DNA of 64,000 nt from Salinisphaera orenii subsp. orenii MK-B5 (GTDB lineage: Bacteria; Pseudomonadota; Gammaproteobacteria; Nevskiales; Salinisphaeraceae), in assembly GCF_003788635.1 (NCBI RefSeq), contig NZ_AYKH01000034.1, positions 1 to 64,000 of the forward strand. The letters run 5' to 3'. Below the pieces are notes generated by a model. The model had not been told where the DNA came from. It saw only the letters and a list, made by a program, of their open reading frames with translations, and did no database searches. A program made the position numbers and the translations under genes. Shown one piece after another: positions 1 through 9,043 of the stretch. The first letter of the stretch is position 1, and every line of letters starts with the position of its first letter.

Positions 1-547
1 GCAGGCCGCGGGCTTCGTCGTAGGACAGCCCGCTGATTCCGGACTGCGTCATCGACCGGCCCAGGGAGTGGGCCACGGCGAACGCCGAGGCGCGGCGATA
101 GAAAGCGAACCGGCGTTCGTAGACCGGCAGCACGTCGTCGACCGTCTCGGCCTCGCCCAGGCGGTCCTCGAAATCACGACGCTTGGCTGCCAGCCAGTCC
201 ATGAAGGCCGCGTCGGCGGCCACGTCCTCGGCCAGCTCCAGCGTCCATGTCATGTCGGTCTGCAGCGTGCAGACGCCGATGAAGCGTCCGCCGACGGCTT
301 CGCGCATCATGCGCGGCGGCGTGATCCCGAGCCAGAAACCTTCCGGTTTGCGATAGAGATAATAGGACTTGTCGGGCACCGGCTGGAAACGGAAATCGCT
401 CTCCAGCACGAACATCGAAGTGAACAGCTCGGTGGTGACCTGTTCGATGTGCTTGGGCGGCACCTCGGCGAGCGCGCCGCGCTGGTCGTCCAGCGTGGCG
501 AGCACCGTGGAACCGCCCTTGCCCTGGGGATTGGGATTTCGGGCCAT
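1..547 (-). CDS. DUF2452 family protein (C-terminus beyond window)
   Basis: Translating the minus strand from the ATG at 547 gives an uninterrupted frame to the window edge (182 codons seen), so the 3' end is missing. It opens with MARNPNPQGKGG and continues with LFTSMFVLESDFRFQPVPDKSYYLYRK and LQTDMTWTLE. That NPQGKG start, the FTSM/FRF block and the TWTLE block are how I recognise DUF2452, a small cytosolic family of unknown function. There is no signal peptide or membrane segment. Codon use matches neighbouring genes. The frames read on the plus strand here are shadows. Family assignment is from memory of the pattern and is moderately secure; no function can be given. Confidence 0.65.
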   Translation of the reverse strand, partial: MARNPNPQGKGGSTVLATLDDQRGALAEVPPKHIEQVTTELFTSMFVLESDFRFQPVPDKSYYLYRKPEGFWLGITPPRMMREAVGGRFIGVCTLQTDMTWTLELAEDVAADAAFMDWLAAKRRDFEDRLGEAETVDDVLPVYERRFAFYRRASAFAVAHSLGRSMTQSGISGLSYDEARGL

Positions 548-1279
548 GGCGTCTCGGGGTCCGGGTTCGGCAAGCGGTGACCGACACTGTAGGGCAGGGC
601 AGCGTCCGCGTCAGGTGCTGTGGTCGATGCGTCGCGCCCGCCGCCGTCTCGAGCGCGTGCCTCAGATGCCCGGCCGCCGTCATGGAGGCCAAGCGATGTT
701 GATCGGCCGATCGCGGCGCCCCGCTCGGGTAGCGTGCCGGGCGGCACCGCCGGTGGCCATCGATCCGCTACGCGATGCCCGTTGCGCCGGCCCCCGGCAT
801 CGGCGACGTTCGGCTGTACGAGGCCGCCCACGTGGAGGCCTCGGCGCTCTGCCGACGGGTCGTGACGAGCGCCGGTGGCCTGCGCGGTCGGGCGCCGCCG
901 CAACATCGGGCCGCCCGTATCCTCGGTGCAATACGCCCGCCGCGGTCTGTGGGCCGGCGTCTGCGCCACGTCCAGCGACGCGGGCGCCAATGATCAGCCG
1001 CGGGTGCTCAGTGATTCCGCCTCTTATCGATAATCCCGGTGGCACAGTTCGAGCGTTTGATCGCGGCGCTTGCCGCTGCTGACCGGTTTCACGTGTCGTT
1101 CTGAAGCGCCGGGGGAATGTCGTCAGGCGGTCGGGACCGCGTTCCGCGATCGCCCGGCGATCGCAGGGCCCGGACGGTCGATGCGGCGCGGCGGCGCGCG
1201 AATCGGCAGAGCCTCCGCCGGAGCGTCCGCTACGCACGCGCATGGCGACATGGCGCGCCGATCCGGCGGCCGCGACGCG
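548..1279. other. 732-base intergenic region, no gene recognised
   Basis: This very GC-rich stretch lies between the start of the DUF2452 gene and the end of the sulfurtransferase gene. Several long frames are open on both strands, but they are Arg/Pro/Gly-rich with no recognisable motif, as expected by chance at this base composition. I see no RNA gene or clear terminator. Confidence 0.5.
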
Positions 1280-2104
1280 TCATTCCGGCCCGGTGGCCAC
1301 CGGGCGCGCCGGATCGCTGCTCCAGGCGCTCCAGGAACCGGGATACAGCCGTGGCAGCGGGCGGCCGAGCACGGCGTGGGCGAGGATCAGCTGACAGGCG
1401 CTGATGCCGGAGCCGCAGTAGGCGATGACGTCGTCACCCCGTGGCAGGGCGCGTTCGAGATCGGCGCTCGGCAGAAAGGCGCCCTGCGCGTCCAGCATCG
1501 ATGCGCCCGGTACGCTGCGCGCGCCCGGAATGTGGCCGGCGGCGGCATCGAGCGGTTCCACCTCGCCGCGGAAGCGTTCGCCGGCGCGGGCGTCCAGCAG
1601 CACGGCGTCGCCCCGGGCGACGTCGTCGGCGCTCGCGATCAGGCGATCATCGAATTCCGGCTGCCAGTCGCTGGTATCGGTCAGCGGGGCGCCGATCTCG
1701 ACCGGGTAGCCGCCGGCCTGCCAGGCCGACCAGCCGCCGTCCAGCACGTGCGCGGCCGGGTGACCGGCCCATTTCAGCATCCACCAGGCCCGGGCGGCCG
1801 CGATCTGGCCGCCCGTGTCGTCGTAGACCACGACCGTTCGGTCGGGCGTGATGCCCCAGTCCCGCAGGCGTGCGGCGAAGTCGGCCTCGGCGGGTAGCGG
1901 ATGACGGCCGCCGGCGGCCGACGGCGGTGCGGACAGGTCCCGGTCCATGTCGGCATGCCGGGCCCCGGGTATGTGGCCCTCGGCCCACAGGGCGTGGCCG
2001 GCGTCCGCATCGGTGAGCCGGGCACGGGCATCGAGCACCACGAGCGGTCGCTGTTCGGCCATCCAGTCGGCGAGCCGGGCGGCGCTGACGAGTGCAGATG
2101 ACAT
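1280..2104 (-). CDS. sseA: 3-mercaptopyruvate/thiosulfate sulfurtransferase (two rhodanese domains)
   Basis: 274 aa with tandem rhodanese domains. The inactive N-terminal domain (about 5-135) carries GHIPGARHADMDRDLS and VVVYDDTGGQIAAARAWWMLKWAGH. The catalytic C-terminal domain (about 150-270) ends in the active-site loop YCGSGISACQ with Cys230. CGSG(I/V)(S/T)A is the SseA/mercaptopyruvate type rather than the CRKGVTA loop of thiosulfate sulfurtransferases, so transfer of sulfane sulfur from 3-mercaptopyruvate is the better guess. The start at 2104 is chosen because GGAGG lies just upstream; a longer frame to 2425 runs into the divergent DUF6918 gene. Probably cytosolic and monocistronic. 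Confidence 0.88.
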   Translation of the reverse strand: MSSALVSAARLADWMAEQRPLVVLDARARLTDADAGHALWAEGHIPGARHADMDRDLSAPPSAAGGRHPLPAEADFAARLRDWGITPDRTVVVYDDTGGQIAAARAWWMLKWAGHPAAHVLDGGWSAWQAGGYPVEIGAPLTDTSDWQPEFDDRLIASADDVARGDAVLLDARAGERFRGEVEPLDAAAGHIPGARSVPGASMLDAQGAFLPSADLERALPRGDDVIAYCGSGISACQLILAHAVLGRPLPRLYPGSWSAWSSDPARPVATGPE

Positions 2105-2225
2105 GAGCGACCTCCGGAGCGTGTTCTGAAATCGGCGGGAATCGGCAGGCCACCCGTCCGTGGCGGTGATTGACCGGGCCGGGCGCCTCTGGAACCATCC
2201 GCGATCATCCATCCAGAACGCGGTC

Positions 2226-2696
2226 ATGCGCAATACCTCTTCCGAATCCGCCGACGCCTTGGCCGACGGGCCGCTCGCAGCCCAGCTGCTCTCGCCGGAG
2301 ACCTTCCCCCGCTTCGTGGACGACTGCATCGCACTCATCGGCGACGAGATCCGCAAGAAGGGCATGACCCTGCGCACCGCCTTCAAGGTGACGCAGAAAG
2401 TCAAGCCGGACATCACAGAGCGCACGGTGCGCGAACTCTCGCCCGATTTCGTGCACGCGCTCGAGCCCTGCTACGCCAAGTATCGCGCCGAAGGCGGCGA
2501 GGACCTGCGTGCGCATCTCATCGCGCACGAGGACGAGGTTGCGGATGCCATGCTGATCGCGGCCGATCGCCGCGCGGAGCGCATCCACAACCGCACCATC
2601 CACTCGGCCTACGGCCGCGTACGCGGACGCGCCCGGCGCGAGATCTCCGAGGCGATGCCGCAGATCGCGAGCGTGATCGCCCGCCACGCCGAATAG
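2226..2696 (+). CDS. DUF6918 family protein
   Basis: 156 aa from the ATG at 2226. The core LIGDEIRKKGMTLRTAFKVTQKVKPDITERTVRELSPDFVHALEP, followed by HEDEVADAMLIAADRRAERIHNRTIHSAYGRVRGRARREI, matches the layout I know from DUF6918: a KxVKP turn, F(V)xALEPxxA, then EVADALLxxxDxRAER and a basic tail. It is all-helical, soluble and without a signal peptide. Its divergent neighbour is the sulfurtransferase gene. The upstream frame could extend to 2160 but that part is not conserved-looking. Function unknown. Confidence 0.65.
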   Translation: MRNTSSESADALADGPLAAQLLSPETFPRFVDDCIALIGDEIRKKGMTLRTAFKVTQKVKPDITERTVRELSPDFVHALEPCYAKYRAEGGEDLRAHLIAHEDEVADAMLIAADRRAERIHNRTIHSAYGRVRGRARREISEAMPQIASVIARHAE

Positions 2697-3434
2697 GCCT
2701 TTTAGAAGGGCGCGGCCCAGGTCGCGTCACCGAAAGCGAAGCCGGCCCCTCGGCATCCGTGCCGCGCCAGCCGCGCCGTCGTTGCGTTCCGGCGGCGGCT
2801 CCGGCGCGTCCCGCGCGGATTCCGTGCCACCGTGCGGCGTCTGCGCTGACGGCAGCGCGGTATTCTCTACGCGTCCGACGGCGGCGCTCGTCGTTGGCCG
2901 ACGGGCGTGTGCCGGCGCCGGGCGGTGGTTGATTGGAGGCCGTGCCCGCTCCTGCGGCAACGATTCGTTCGGCGGGACGCCGACGCGACGGGCATCGGCT
3001 CCCGCGCAGTCGATCGGCCGCGCCGGACCGCACCGGCTGCTCGGGCCGGTCGAGGCGAGCGCCGTGTTCGATCTGGCTTGGACGGGCGGCGGGACACTGT
3101 GGGCGGCGCCGACACGCGGCAAGGTCGCCGTCATCGCGAGCATCGACAGCGCCGCCGTGGCCGGCCTGTCGCGATGATCGACCGCGGCCTCGCACGGTGC
3201 CGATGACCCGGTAGCGAGCACGCCGCCATCGCTCCGGCCGTGCGGTGTCGCGCCGGCGTGCCGGTCTCGGGTTTCGTCGCGTATGGACAGGCGCGCCCGG
3301 ACGGCGACGGTGCCTACGCCGTCTCGATGGGAGGGCTGCGGGCGCGGCGGAGATGCAGCCGCCGGTCGGCCGCCGTATGGTGCGCGGCTGGACGGACGAC
3401 GGCCCGTGCGGCCACAAGAACGAGCGGGAGGCGC
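2697..3434. other. 738-base intergenic region upstream of azlC
   Basis: No frame here has a believable protein; the open frames are low-complexity GC-rich shadows. The region should contain the azlCD promoter, but I cannot point to a convincing -35/-10 pair. Confidence 0.45.
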
Positions 3435-4154
3435 ATGGCGGACAATCAGGGCTCATCCCTCGGTCGGGATTTCGCCGCCGGCGCGCAGGCGGTCCTCCCG
3501 CTGCTGCTGAGCGTGCTGCCGTTCGCGCTGATCACGGGCGTCGTGGCGGTCCAGCTGGGCTTCTCGGCGGGCGTGGCGAGCGCGTTCTCCCTGGTGGTGT
3601 TCGCCGGTGCGTCGCAGATCGTGGCCATGCAGCTCATCCACGACGGGGCGCCGCTGGCGATCATTCTGCTGACCGTGGCCTTCATCAATCTGCGTTTCAC
3701 CATGTACAGCGCCTCGATCGCGCCGTATTTTCGCGGCGCTTCGGCCGGCTGGAAGGCGCTGGCTGGCTATCTGCTCACCGATCAGGCCTATGTGCTCGGG
3801 CTCTACGGCTTTGCCGAACGCGACGGCATCGGCCGACGGCTGGCGTTCTATCTCGGCGTGGCGCTGCCGCTGTGGTTCGGCTGGCAGGTGGCGACCGTGC
3901 TCGGGGCCACGCTCGGCGCGCGGCTGCCGGCGGCCTGGGGGCTGGATTTCGCCATCCCGCTGACGTTCATGGCGCTGGTGATGCCGGCCCTGCGGGACGC
4001 GCCGAGCTGGGCGGCGGCCGCAACCGGCGGGGCCGTGGCGGTGGCGGCGCACGACCTGCCGTGGAATCTGGGCCTGATCGCCGGCGCGCTGGCCGGCATC
4101 GCTGCCGGCATGGCCGGCGCTCGGATTCGCGGCGACGAGCCGGAAGCGCCGTGA
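3435..4154 (+). CDS. azlC: AzlC family branched-chain amino acid permease, large subunit
   Basis: 239 aa, highly hydrophobic, with about seven membrane segments. The diagnostic AzlC segment GASQIVAMQLIHDGAPLAIILLTVAFINLRFTMYSASIAPYF is at about 60-105 and LTDQAYVLG follows. AzlCD (YgaZH) complexes export branched-chain amino acids or related solutes across the inner membrane. The start is the ATG at 3435 with GGGAGG a few bases upstream; the longer open frame lacks membrane character. The gene overlaps azlD by four bases (GTGA), so the two are translationally coupled. Confidence 0.9.
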   Translation: MADNQGSSLGRDFAAGAQAVLPLLLSVLPFALITGVVAVQLGFSAGVASAFSLVVFAGASQIVAMQLIHDGAPLAIILLTVAFINLRFTMYSASIAPYFRGASAGWKALAGYLLTDQAYVLGLYGFAERDGIGRRLAFYLGVALPLWFGWQVATVLGATLGARLPAAWGLDFAIPLTFMALVMPALRDAPSWAAAATGGAVAVAAHDLPWNLGLIAGALAGIAAGMAGARIRGDEPEAP

Positions 4155-4480
4155 GCCCGCTGATGACCGGCATCACGATCGCCGCGGCGGGCGTGTTGAC
4201 GTTCCTGCTGCGGTGGTCGTTCATCGGCGCCAGCGACCGTCTCGCGCTGCCGGCGGCGGTGCGCCGGGCCCTGCGCTTCGTGCCGGCGGCGGTGCTGTCG
4301 GCGCTGATCTGGCCGGCGGTGCTCGTCAGCGACGGGTCGCTGCACTTGGCCCCGGACAATCTGCGCCTGATCGCGGCGGTCGTGGCCGCCGTCGTGGCCT
4401 GGCGCACCCGAAACGTGCTCTACACCATCGTCGCCGGCATGGGCACGCTCTGGGCGCTGACGGCCGGGTTCGGCCTCTGA
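4151..4480 (+). CDS. azlD: AzlD family small permease subunit
   Basis: 109 aa starting at GTG 4151, inside the azlC stop. There are four predicted membrane helices: GITIAAAGVLTFLLRW, FVPAAVLSALIWPAVLV, LRLIAAVVAAVVAW and VLYTIVAGMGTLWAL. The LRxxFxxxxxxxxLPxxVRRALRFVPAAVL block is typical of AzlD/YgaH. An ATG four codons further in (4163) is a possible alternative start. It works only together with AzlC. Confidence 0.88.
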   Translation: MSPLMTGITIAAAGVLTFLLRWSFIGASDRLALPAAVRRALRFVPAAVLSALIWPAVLVSDGSLHLAPDNLRLIAAVVAAVVAWRTRNVLYTIVAGMGTLWALTAGFGL

Positions 4481-4625
4481 CGCTCGCGCGGGGTTCAGGC
4501 GTGAGGGGAGGGCGGCGCCGGGCGTTCGTGATGCGCCGGTGGGCCCGGCTGGCTGTCGGATGGCCGGCCGCGCTCCCGGTGGACGGGATGCCGGGGCGTC
4601 GCGACAAGCGCTATCCGAGTTGACA

Positions 4626-4647
4626 GCGCCCGCCGGCCGGCGGGCGC
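4626..4647. repeat. Perfect 22-base GC palindrome between convergent azlD and encapsulin genes
   Basis: An 11-base arm is followed immediately by its exact complement, all G/C. It lies in the 180-base space between the ends of azlD (plus) and the encapsulin gene (minus). There is no T-run on either side, so it is at best a factor-assisted terminator or mRNA-end stabilising hairpin. Confidence 0.5.
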
Positions 4648-4660
4648 CGTTGGGGGCAGG

Positions 4661-5476
4661 TCAGCCGCTGTCGGCGTGTCGCAGCGGCACCGCGGCCTCC
4701 GGGCCGAATACCAGCGAGGTGAAGCTCTCCTGAATGTAGAGCGAGACGCTGGATTCGGAATGGCTGCTGTAGCCGATGGAGAAGTCCTGGCCGACGTGCA
4801 GCACGAAGTCGCCACCGCGCATGCTCATCACCACCGCGCCGTCCACCGCCGGCGCCCAGACGATCGGCCCCTTGAGGATGCGCCGTACGTGTTCCATCAC
4901 CGGATAGCCCTGCTGGGTGGTGCGGGTGAGCTCGGTGTAGCAGCGCGGGCCGAGCGCGATCGCGTAGGTGCCGTCGACGCCGGCGCTGCGCAGGGCGTCG
5001 GTCGCCTCGGCGACCAGACCCGGATACTGGCCGTAGTCGTCGTCGGCGATGGTCAGCGGGCGATGCTCGGCGGTCTCCATCACGCCGGTGATACCCGCGG
5101 CCGCGTAGCCGTTGAACAGGGCGCCGTCCTCCATGAGGGCGGCGCGGCGCGCGGCCTCGGTGACCGCGTCGAGGTCGATGTCCGGCGCGCCGCGGGCGGC
5201 CGCCTCGAGCTCGTCGCGATCCATCTCGAAGGGAATGCGGGCCTCGATCAGGGGCTGGACCTGGCGCTGGCGGATGCGTGCGGCCGGCTCGGGCGCGGCG
5301 TCGAGCGCCCGGACCCGGCCCAGATTCACCGCGGCGCGGTCCCAGCCGTGCGGGCCCTCGAAGTCGAACAGCTTGCGCCCGGCCAGCATGCGCTTGAGCG
5401 TCTGCCGGGCCTCGTCCTCGATCTCGGCCCAGGCGGCGGGGGTGATCGGTGCCAGTTCACGATGCAGATGGTTCAT
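4661..5476 (-). CDS. Family 1 encapsulin shell protein (linocin-M18/HK97-like)
   Basis: 271 aa. The N-terminus MNHLHRELAPITPAAWAEIEDEARQTLKRMLAGRKLFDFEGPHGW is the classic encapsulin N-arm, with the WxxIDEEA-like and DFxGPxGW blocks. RQVQPLIEARIPFEMDRDEL and the C-terminal VGQDFSIGYSSHSESSVSLYIQESFTSLVF complete the HK97-fold pattern (E-loop, P- and A-domains). Sixty or more copies normally self-assemble into a cytosolic protein cage. One base separates this start from the stop of the upstream cargo gene, so they form a two-gene operon. Confidence 0.95.
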   Translation of the reverse strand: MNHLHRELAPITPAAWAEIEDEARQTLKRMLAGRKLFDFEGPHGWDRAAVNLGRVRALDAAPEPAARIRQRQVQPLIEARIPFEMDRDELEAAARGAPDIDLDAVTEAARRAALMEDGALFNGYAAAGITGVMETAEHRPLTIADDDYGQYPGLVAEATDALRSAGVDGTYAIALGPRCYTELTRTTQQGYPVMEHVRRILKGPIVWAPAVDGAVVMSMRGGDFVLHVGQDFSIGYSSHSESSVSLYIQESFTSLVFGPEAAVPLRHADSG

Positions 5477-5477
5477 T

Positions 5478-5855
5478 TCAGTCCTCCCGCAGGCTGCCGA
5501 CGCCGAGCGAGCCGTCGGCCGCGGCCGTGTCTTCGGCGGCGGTCTCGTCCACGGCGTCTTCCTCGGCGGCCAGAATGTCGCCCTGGGTGAACAGATAGGT
5601 GCGCATCTGGGCGTCCAGCGCCGGGTCGCGCCGCCGCAGCCATTCCAGCGTCATCATCGCGTGCTCTTTCTCCTCGTCGCGGTTGTGGCTTAGCAGCGCC
5701 TTGAGTTCGGCGTCGTCGGCGGCGTCGATGCGCTGGCTGTACCAGTCGACGGCCTCCAGCTCTTCCATGAGCGAGACGATGCCCCGATGGGCTTCCAGGG
5801 TCTGCGCGGACAACAGCTCGACGGGCTCGTGAAACGAATCACTCGATTCGGCCAT
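5478..5855 (-). CDS. Encapsulated ferritin-like ferroxidase (EncFtn) with cargo-loading peptide
   Basis: 125 aa from the ATG at 5855 (GGAG six bases upstream). One helical-hairpin ferritin half-domain spans about 20-95. Glu32, Glu62 and His65 fall exactly where Rhodospirillum rubrum EncFtn has its ferroxidase ligands, and the WY pair is at 38-39. After an acidic linker the protein ends in GSLGVGSLRED, a textbook encapsulin targeting peptide. It should oxidise Fe(II) inside the shell made by the gene directly downstream. Activity needs annular oligomers in which two subunits form the di-iron site. The pairing makes this an iron-storage or iron-detoxification compartment. Confidence 0.95.
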   Translation of the reverse strand: MAESSDSFHEPVELLSAQTLEAHRGIVSLMEELEAVDWYSQRIDAADDAELKALLSHNRDEEKEHAMMTLEWLRRRDPALDAQMRTYLFTQGDILAAEEDAVDETAAEDTAAADGSLGVGSLRED

Positions 5856-6015
5856 GGGAATCTCCACAGGATTGTCGTGTCCATCATCGGGCCGTTGCAC
5901 CGGTCCGCGTCAAGTCGGCGGCTGCGGCCGATGGCGGCGCGCAATCTTCGCCGTCGTGCGTGCCGGGCGTCCGGACCGTTGCCTGGCGCGCCGGTCGCGG
6001 CTGTCGTCGCGTCGA

Positions 6016-6357
6016 TCAACGCGTGCCGGCGTCCCGGGTCTCCGCATCGAGCGCGGCCCACCACGGCGCATAGCGGCTGTTGGCCGGATGCCGGCGGCTT
6101 TCGTCGGGCGCGCCGTCGCACCACCACACCGGGCCGCGTTCACCCAGCGCGACCTTGGCGGTCTGGACGCGTTCGCGCGCCGCCCGCCTCTCGCCGTCGT
6201 CGGCGGCATCGCGGACCGCGCGTCGTGCGGCCATGAGGTCGCGCACCCGGGTGTCACGCTCGGTGTCGGTCAGGGACGGGTCGCTGCGGCGCCACAGGCG
6301 GCTGCGGGCGACGAAGTAGCGCCCGTCCGGCGTGATCGGATAGTTCGTGTCCGTCAT
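6016..6357 (-). CDS. Small conserved protein of unknown function
   Basis: 113 aa. It starts MTDTNYPITPDGRYFVARSRLWRRSDPSLT, contains RVRDLMAARRAVRDA and ends around GERGPVWWCDGAPDESRRHPANSRYAPWWAAL. I recognise this architecture (DGRYFV..RLWR, LMxARRAV, GERGPVWWxDGxPD) from small proteobacterial proteins, sometimes misnamed biopolymer transporter. It is soluble, with an amphipathic central helix and no signal peptide. It is monocistronic on the minus strand. No function is proposed. Confidence 0.7.
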   Translation of the reverse strand: MTDTNYPITPDGRYFVARSRLWRRSDPSLTDTERDTRVRDLMAARRAVRDAADDGERRAARERVQTAKVALGERGPVWWCDGAPDESRRHPANSRYAPWWAALDAETRDAGTR

Positions 6358-6776
6358 GGGTGTCGGAGCCTAGTGGATCGTGCGCCTCCGTGCGCGAACG
6401 GTCTTGCGGTCCGTCGGGCGGTGCGGGTTTGTGCTCCCGGCCCGCTCGACCTGCGCCGATCGCTCTTGTCGGCGCCCGACGTTATCGATCATGCCGTATC
6501 CGGCCGGTGCGACACGACATCGATCGTCGATCCGTGGACACGCCGACAACGATCGAGCTGCACCGCGCGCCCGAGTGTTCGGCCGCACGGCCGTTGCAGG
6601 GCCATGCGAGCAGGCACTTTATATTCATGGCGTGAATGTCCGATATCAAATCCATTTACTGTTCGTATTCGTCGGCGCGCCCTAGAATGCGACCCCGATA
6701 CCGGCGGGCGCGGCGGGCGGATTATCGCCCGAGCTAGCCGCCTGTGGTGTTCACTCAACCCGAGGGAAAAAACGAC
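6358..6776. other. 419-base intergenic region with the aceA promoter
   Basis: Divergent upstream region of the small conserved gene and of aceA. A TAGAAT hexamer at 6683-6688, about 90 bases before the aceA start, could be a -10 element, but no good -35 hexamer stands 16-18 bases upstream. AT content rises at 6615-6670, unlike the flanks. No gene is seen. Confidence 0.4.
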
Positions 6777-8375
6777 ATGTCTCAGTACTCGAACGACGTT
6801 GATGCCGTGGCAGCGCTGCGCGACGCGAACGGCAGCGCCTGGGCTGCCATCAATCCGGAACACGCCGCGCGCATGCGCGCCCAGAACCGTTTCCACACGG
6901 GCCTGGATATCGCCAAGTACACGGCCAAGATCATGCGTGAGGACATGGCCGACTACGATCGGGACTCTTCGCAGTACACCCAGTCGCTGGGCTGCTGGCA
7001 CGGCTTCATCGGTCAGCAGAAGGCGATCTCGGTCAAGAAGCACTTCGGCTCGCTGAAGAAGAGCTATCTGTACCTGTCCGGCTGGATGGTCGCCGCGCTG
7101 CGCTCCGAGTTCGGCCCGCTGCCCGACCAGTCCATGCACGAGAAGACCACCGTGCCGTCGCTGATCGAGGAGCTCTACACCTTCCTCAAGCAGGCCGACG
7201 CCTGGGAGCTGAACCACTACTTCCGTGACCTCGAAGAGGCCAAGGAAGCCGGTGACGAAGTCGCCGCGAAGAAGGCGCAGGAGAAGATCGACAACTTCGA
7301 GACCCACGTCATCCCGATCATCGCCGACATCGATGCCGGTTTCGGCAACGAAGAGGCCACCTATCTGCTGGCCAAGAAGATGATCGAGGCCGGCGCCTGC
7401 GCGATCCAGATCGAAAACCAGGTGTCCGACGTCAAGCAGTGCGGCCATCAGGACGGCAAGGTCACCGTGCCGCATGCGTCGTTCCTGGCCAAAATCAACG
7501 CCGTGCGCTATGCGTTCCTGGAGCTGGGTGTGGACGACGGCATCATCGTCGCCCGCACCGACAGCCTGGGCGCGGGCCTGACCCAGCAGATCGCCGTGTC
7601 CAACGAGCCGGGCGATCTGGGCGATCAGTACAACAGCTACCTCGACGGCGAAGAGATCACGGATCCCTCCGAGATCAATGCCTCCGATGTCGTGATCAAG
7701 CAGAACGGCAAGCTCGTGCGCCTGCAGCGTCTGGCCTCGGGCCTGTTCGAGTTCAAGAAGGGCACCGGCGAGGATCGCGTGGTGCTGGACTGCATCACCA
7801 GCCTCAAGAACGGCGCCGATCTGCTGTGGATCGAGACCTCGACCCCGAACGTGGCGCACATCGCCAGCATGGTCGATCGCATCCGCGAGGAAGTGCCGGA
7901 CGCGAAGCTGGTCTACAACAACAGCCCGTCGTTCAACTGGACGCTGAACTTCCGTCAGCAGGTCTTCGATGCCTGGAAGGACGAGGGCAAGGACGTGTCC
8001 GCCTACGACCGCGCCCAGCTGATGAGCCCGGAATACGACGATACCGAGCTCGCCCGGGTGGCCGACGAGTGGACGCGGGACTTCCAGAAGGAAGGCGCGG
8101 CCAAGGCCGGTATCTTCCATCACCTGATCACGCTGCCGACCTACCACACCGCGGCCCTGTCGACCGACCAGCTCTCCAAGGGCTACTTCGGCGAACTCGG
8201 CATGCTGGCCTATGTGGAAGGCGTGCAGCGCAAGGAAATCCGCGAAGGTATCGCCACCGTCAAGCACCAGGACATGGCCGGTTCCAACATCGGCGATGAC
8301 CACAAGGAGTTCTTCTCGCGCGAGAACGCGCTGAAGGCCGGTGGCAAGAGCAACACTATGAACCAGTTCGGCTGA
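6777..8375 (+). CDS. aceA: Isocitrate lyase, long (about 530 aa) form
   Basis: 532 aa; cleaves isocitrate to glyoxylate and succinate, first step of the glyoxylate shunt, in the cytosol. The active-site loop QIENQVSDVKQCGHQDGKV carries the catalytic cysteine in the (K)KCGH-type signature, here QCGHQDGK as in the long Pseudomonas/Acinetobacter enzymes. ADIDAGFGNEEATYLLAKKMIEAGA, VARTDSLGAGL and YNNSPSFNW are further substrate and Mg sites. The start at 6777 has GAGGG about 12 bases upstream; the in-frame codon at 6744 has none. A strong bidirectional terminator follows. The gene implies growth on acetate, fatty acids or other C2 sources. Confidence 0.97.
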   Translation: MSQYSNDVDAVAALRDANGSAWAAINPEHAARMRAQNRFHTGLDIAKYTAKIMREDMADYDRDSSQYTQSLGCWHGFIGQQKAISVKKHFGSLKKSYLYLSGWMVAALRSEFGPLPDQSMHEKTTVPSLIEELYTFLKQADAWELNHYFRDLEEAKEAGDEVAAKKAQEKIDNFETHVIPIIADIDAGFGNEEATYLLAKKMIEAGACAIQIENQVSDVKQCGHQDGKVTVPHASFLAKINAVRYAFLELGVDDGIIVARTDSLGAGLTQQIAVSNEPGDLGDQYNSYLDGEEITDPSEINASDVVIKQNGKLVRLQRLASGLFEFKKGTGEDRVVLDCITSLKNGADLLWIETSTPNVAHIASMVDRIREEVPDAKLVYNNSPSFNWTLNFRQQVFDAWKDEGKDVSAYDRAQLMSPEYDDTELARVADEWTRDFQKEGAAKAGIFHHLITLPTYHTAALSTDQLSKGYFGELGMLAYVEGVQRKEIREGIATVKHQDMAGSNIGDDHKEFFSRENALKAGGKSNTMNQFG

Positions 8376-8418
8376 ACGCCGGGGTCATGGTGGCGGCGGG
8401 CGTCCGTCCGTCGCGCAT

Positions 8419-8452
8419 AAAAAAGCGGGACCCTTGGGTCCCGCTTTTTTTT
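8419..8452. terminator. Bidirectional rho-independent terminator after aceA
   Basis: A six-A run plus GCGGGACCC (8419-8433), a TT loop, and GGGTCCCGC plus eight T's (8436-8452) give a 15-base perfect stem flanked by A- and T-runs. It can stop aceA on the plus strand and the membrane-protein gene on the minus strand. Confidence 0.95.
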
Positions 8453-8512
8453 GTGTCTGAAACGGGCCCGCCGTCCCGCCCCGGCCGGATGGGGCGACGA
8501 CGGGATTCTGCC

Positions 8513-9043
8513 TCAGGCGGGCTGGCCGCCGGCGTGGCCGCTCGCGGATGCGTCATGGGCGGTCGGCGCTTTGCGCTGGCGGCGAAGCGCCTGGAAGGTC
8601 ACGGCCCCGACGGCGATGCCGAGCACCGCGCCGATCGCGCCGGCGGCGGTCAGCGCGAACAGCGAGATCACCAGCCCCGCCCCGGCGACGACGACCCAAG
8701 TCCAGCCGCTCGTGCCGGCCCGGGCACGCGGATAGTAGCGCTGCAGCGCGGCCGCGCTCAGGCCGGTGATGAAGGCGAGCCCGAACGCGCCCGCGCCGCC
8801 CAGCGGATCGCTGGCCGCCCAGCGCATGGTCACGATGACCGCAAACGCCAGCAGGCAGTAGCCGAGACAGACCAGAAAGAAGTCCAGCTCCCGCCGGAAG
8901 GGCGTCGAGCGGGCGTCGGGGTCTGCTTCGATGCGGCGCAGTCCGTCGACCAGCAGCTCGCGCTCGCGCGGTGTGAAGGCGCTGCCGGCCGTGGCCTCGG
9001 TCAGCTTGGTCTGAAGTGCACTCAGTTCCGGATCGCTTGGCAT
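8513..9043 (-). CDS. Predicted inner-membrane protein, unknown function
   Basis: 176 aa. A charged soluble N-terminus (about 1-50, with FTPRERELLVDGLRRIEADPDARSTPFRRELDFF) precedes four predicted helices: LVCLGYCLLAFAVIVTMRW, GAGAFGLAFITGLSAAAL, WTWVVVAGAGLVISLFALTAAG and GAVLGIAVGAVTFQAL. I do not recognise the family. It ends 60 bases from the shared terminator, and starts 130 bases from the next gene on the same strand, so it is probably its own unit. Confidence 0.6.
   Translation of the reverse strand: MPSDPELSALQTKLTEATAGSAFTPRERELLVDGLRRIEADPDARSTPFRRELDFFLVCLGYCLLAFAVIVTMRWAASDPLGGAGAFGLAFITGLSAAALQRYYPRARAGTSGWTWVVVAGAGLVISLFALTAAGAIGAVLGIAVGAVTFQALRRQRKAPTAHDASASGHAGGQPA

Noticed and set aside
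6489-8303. Open frame of about 600 codons on the minus strand opposite aceA
   Set aside because: Exact antisense shadow of isocitrate lyase; its composition (Val/Gly/His/Arg-rich without motifs) reflects GC3 bias of the real gene.
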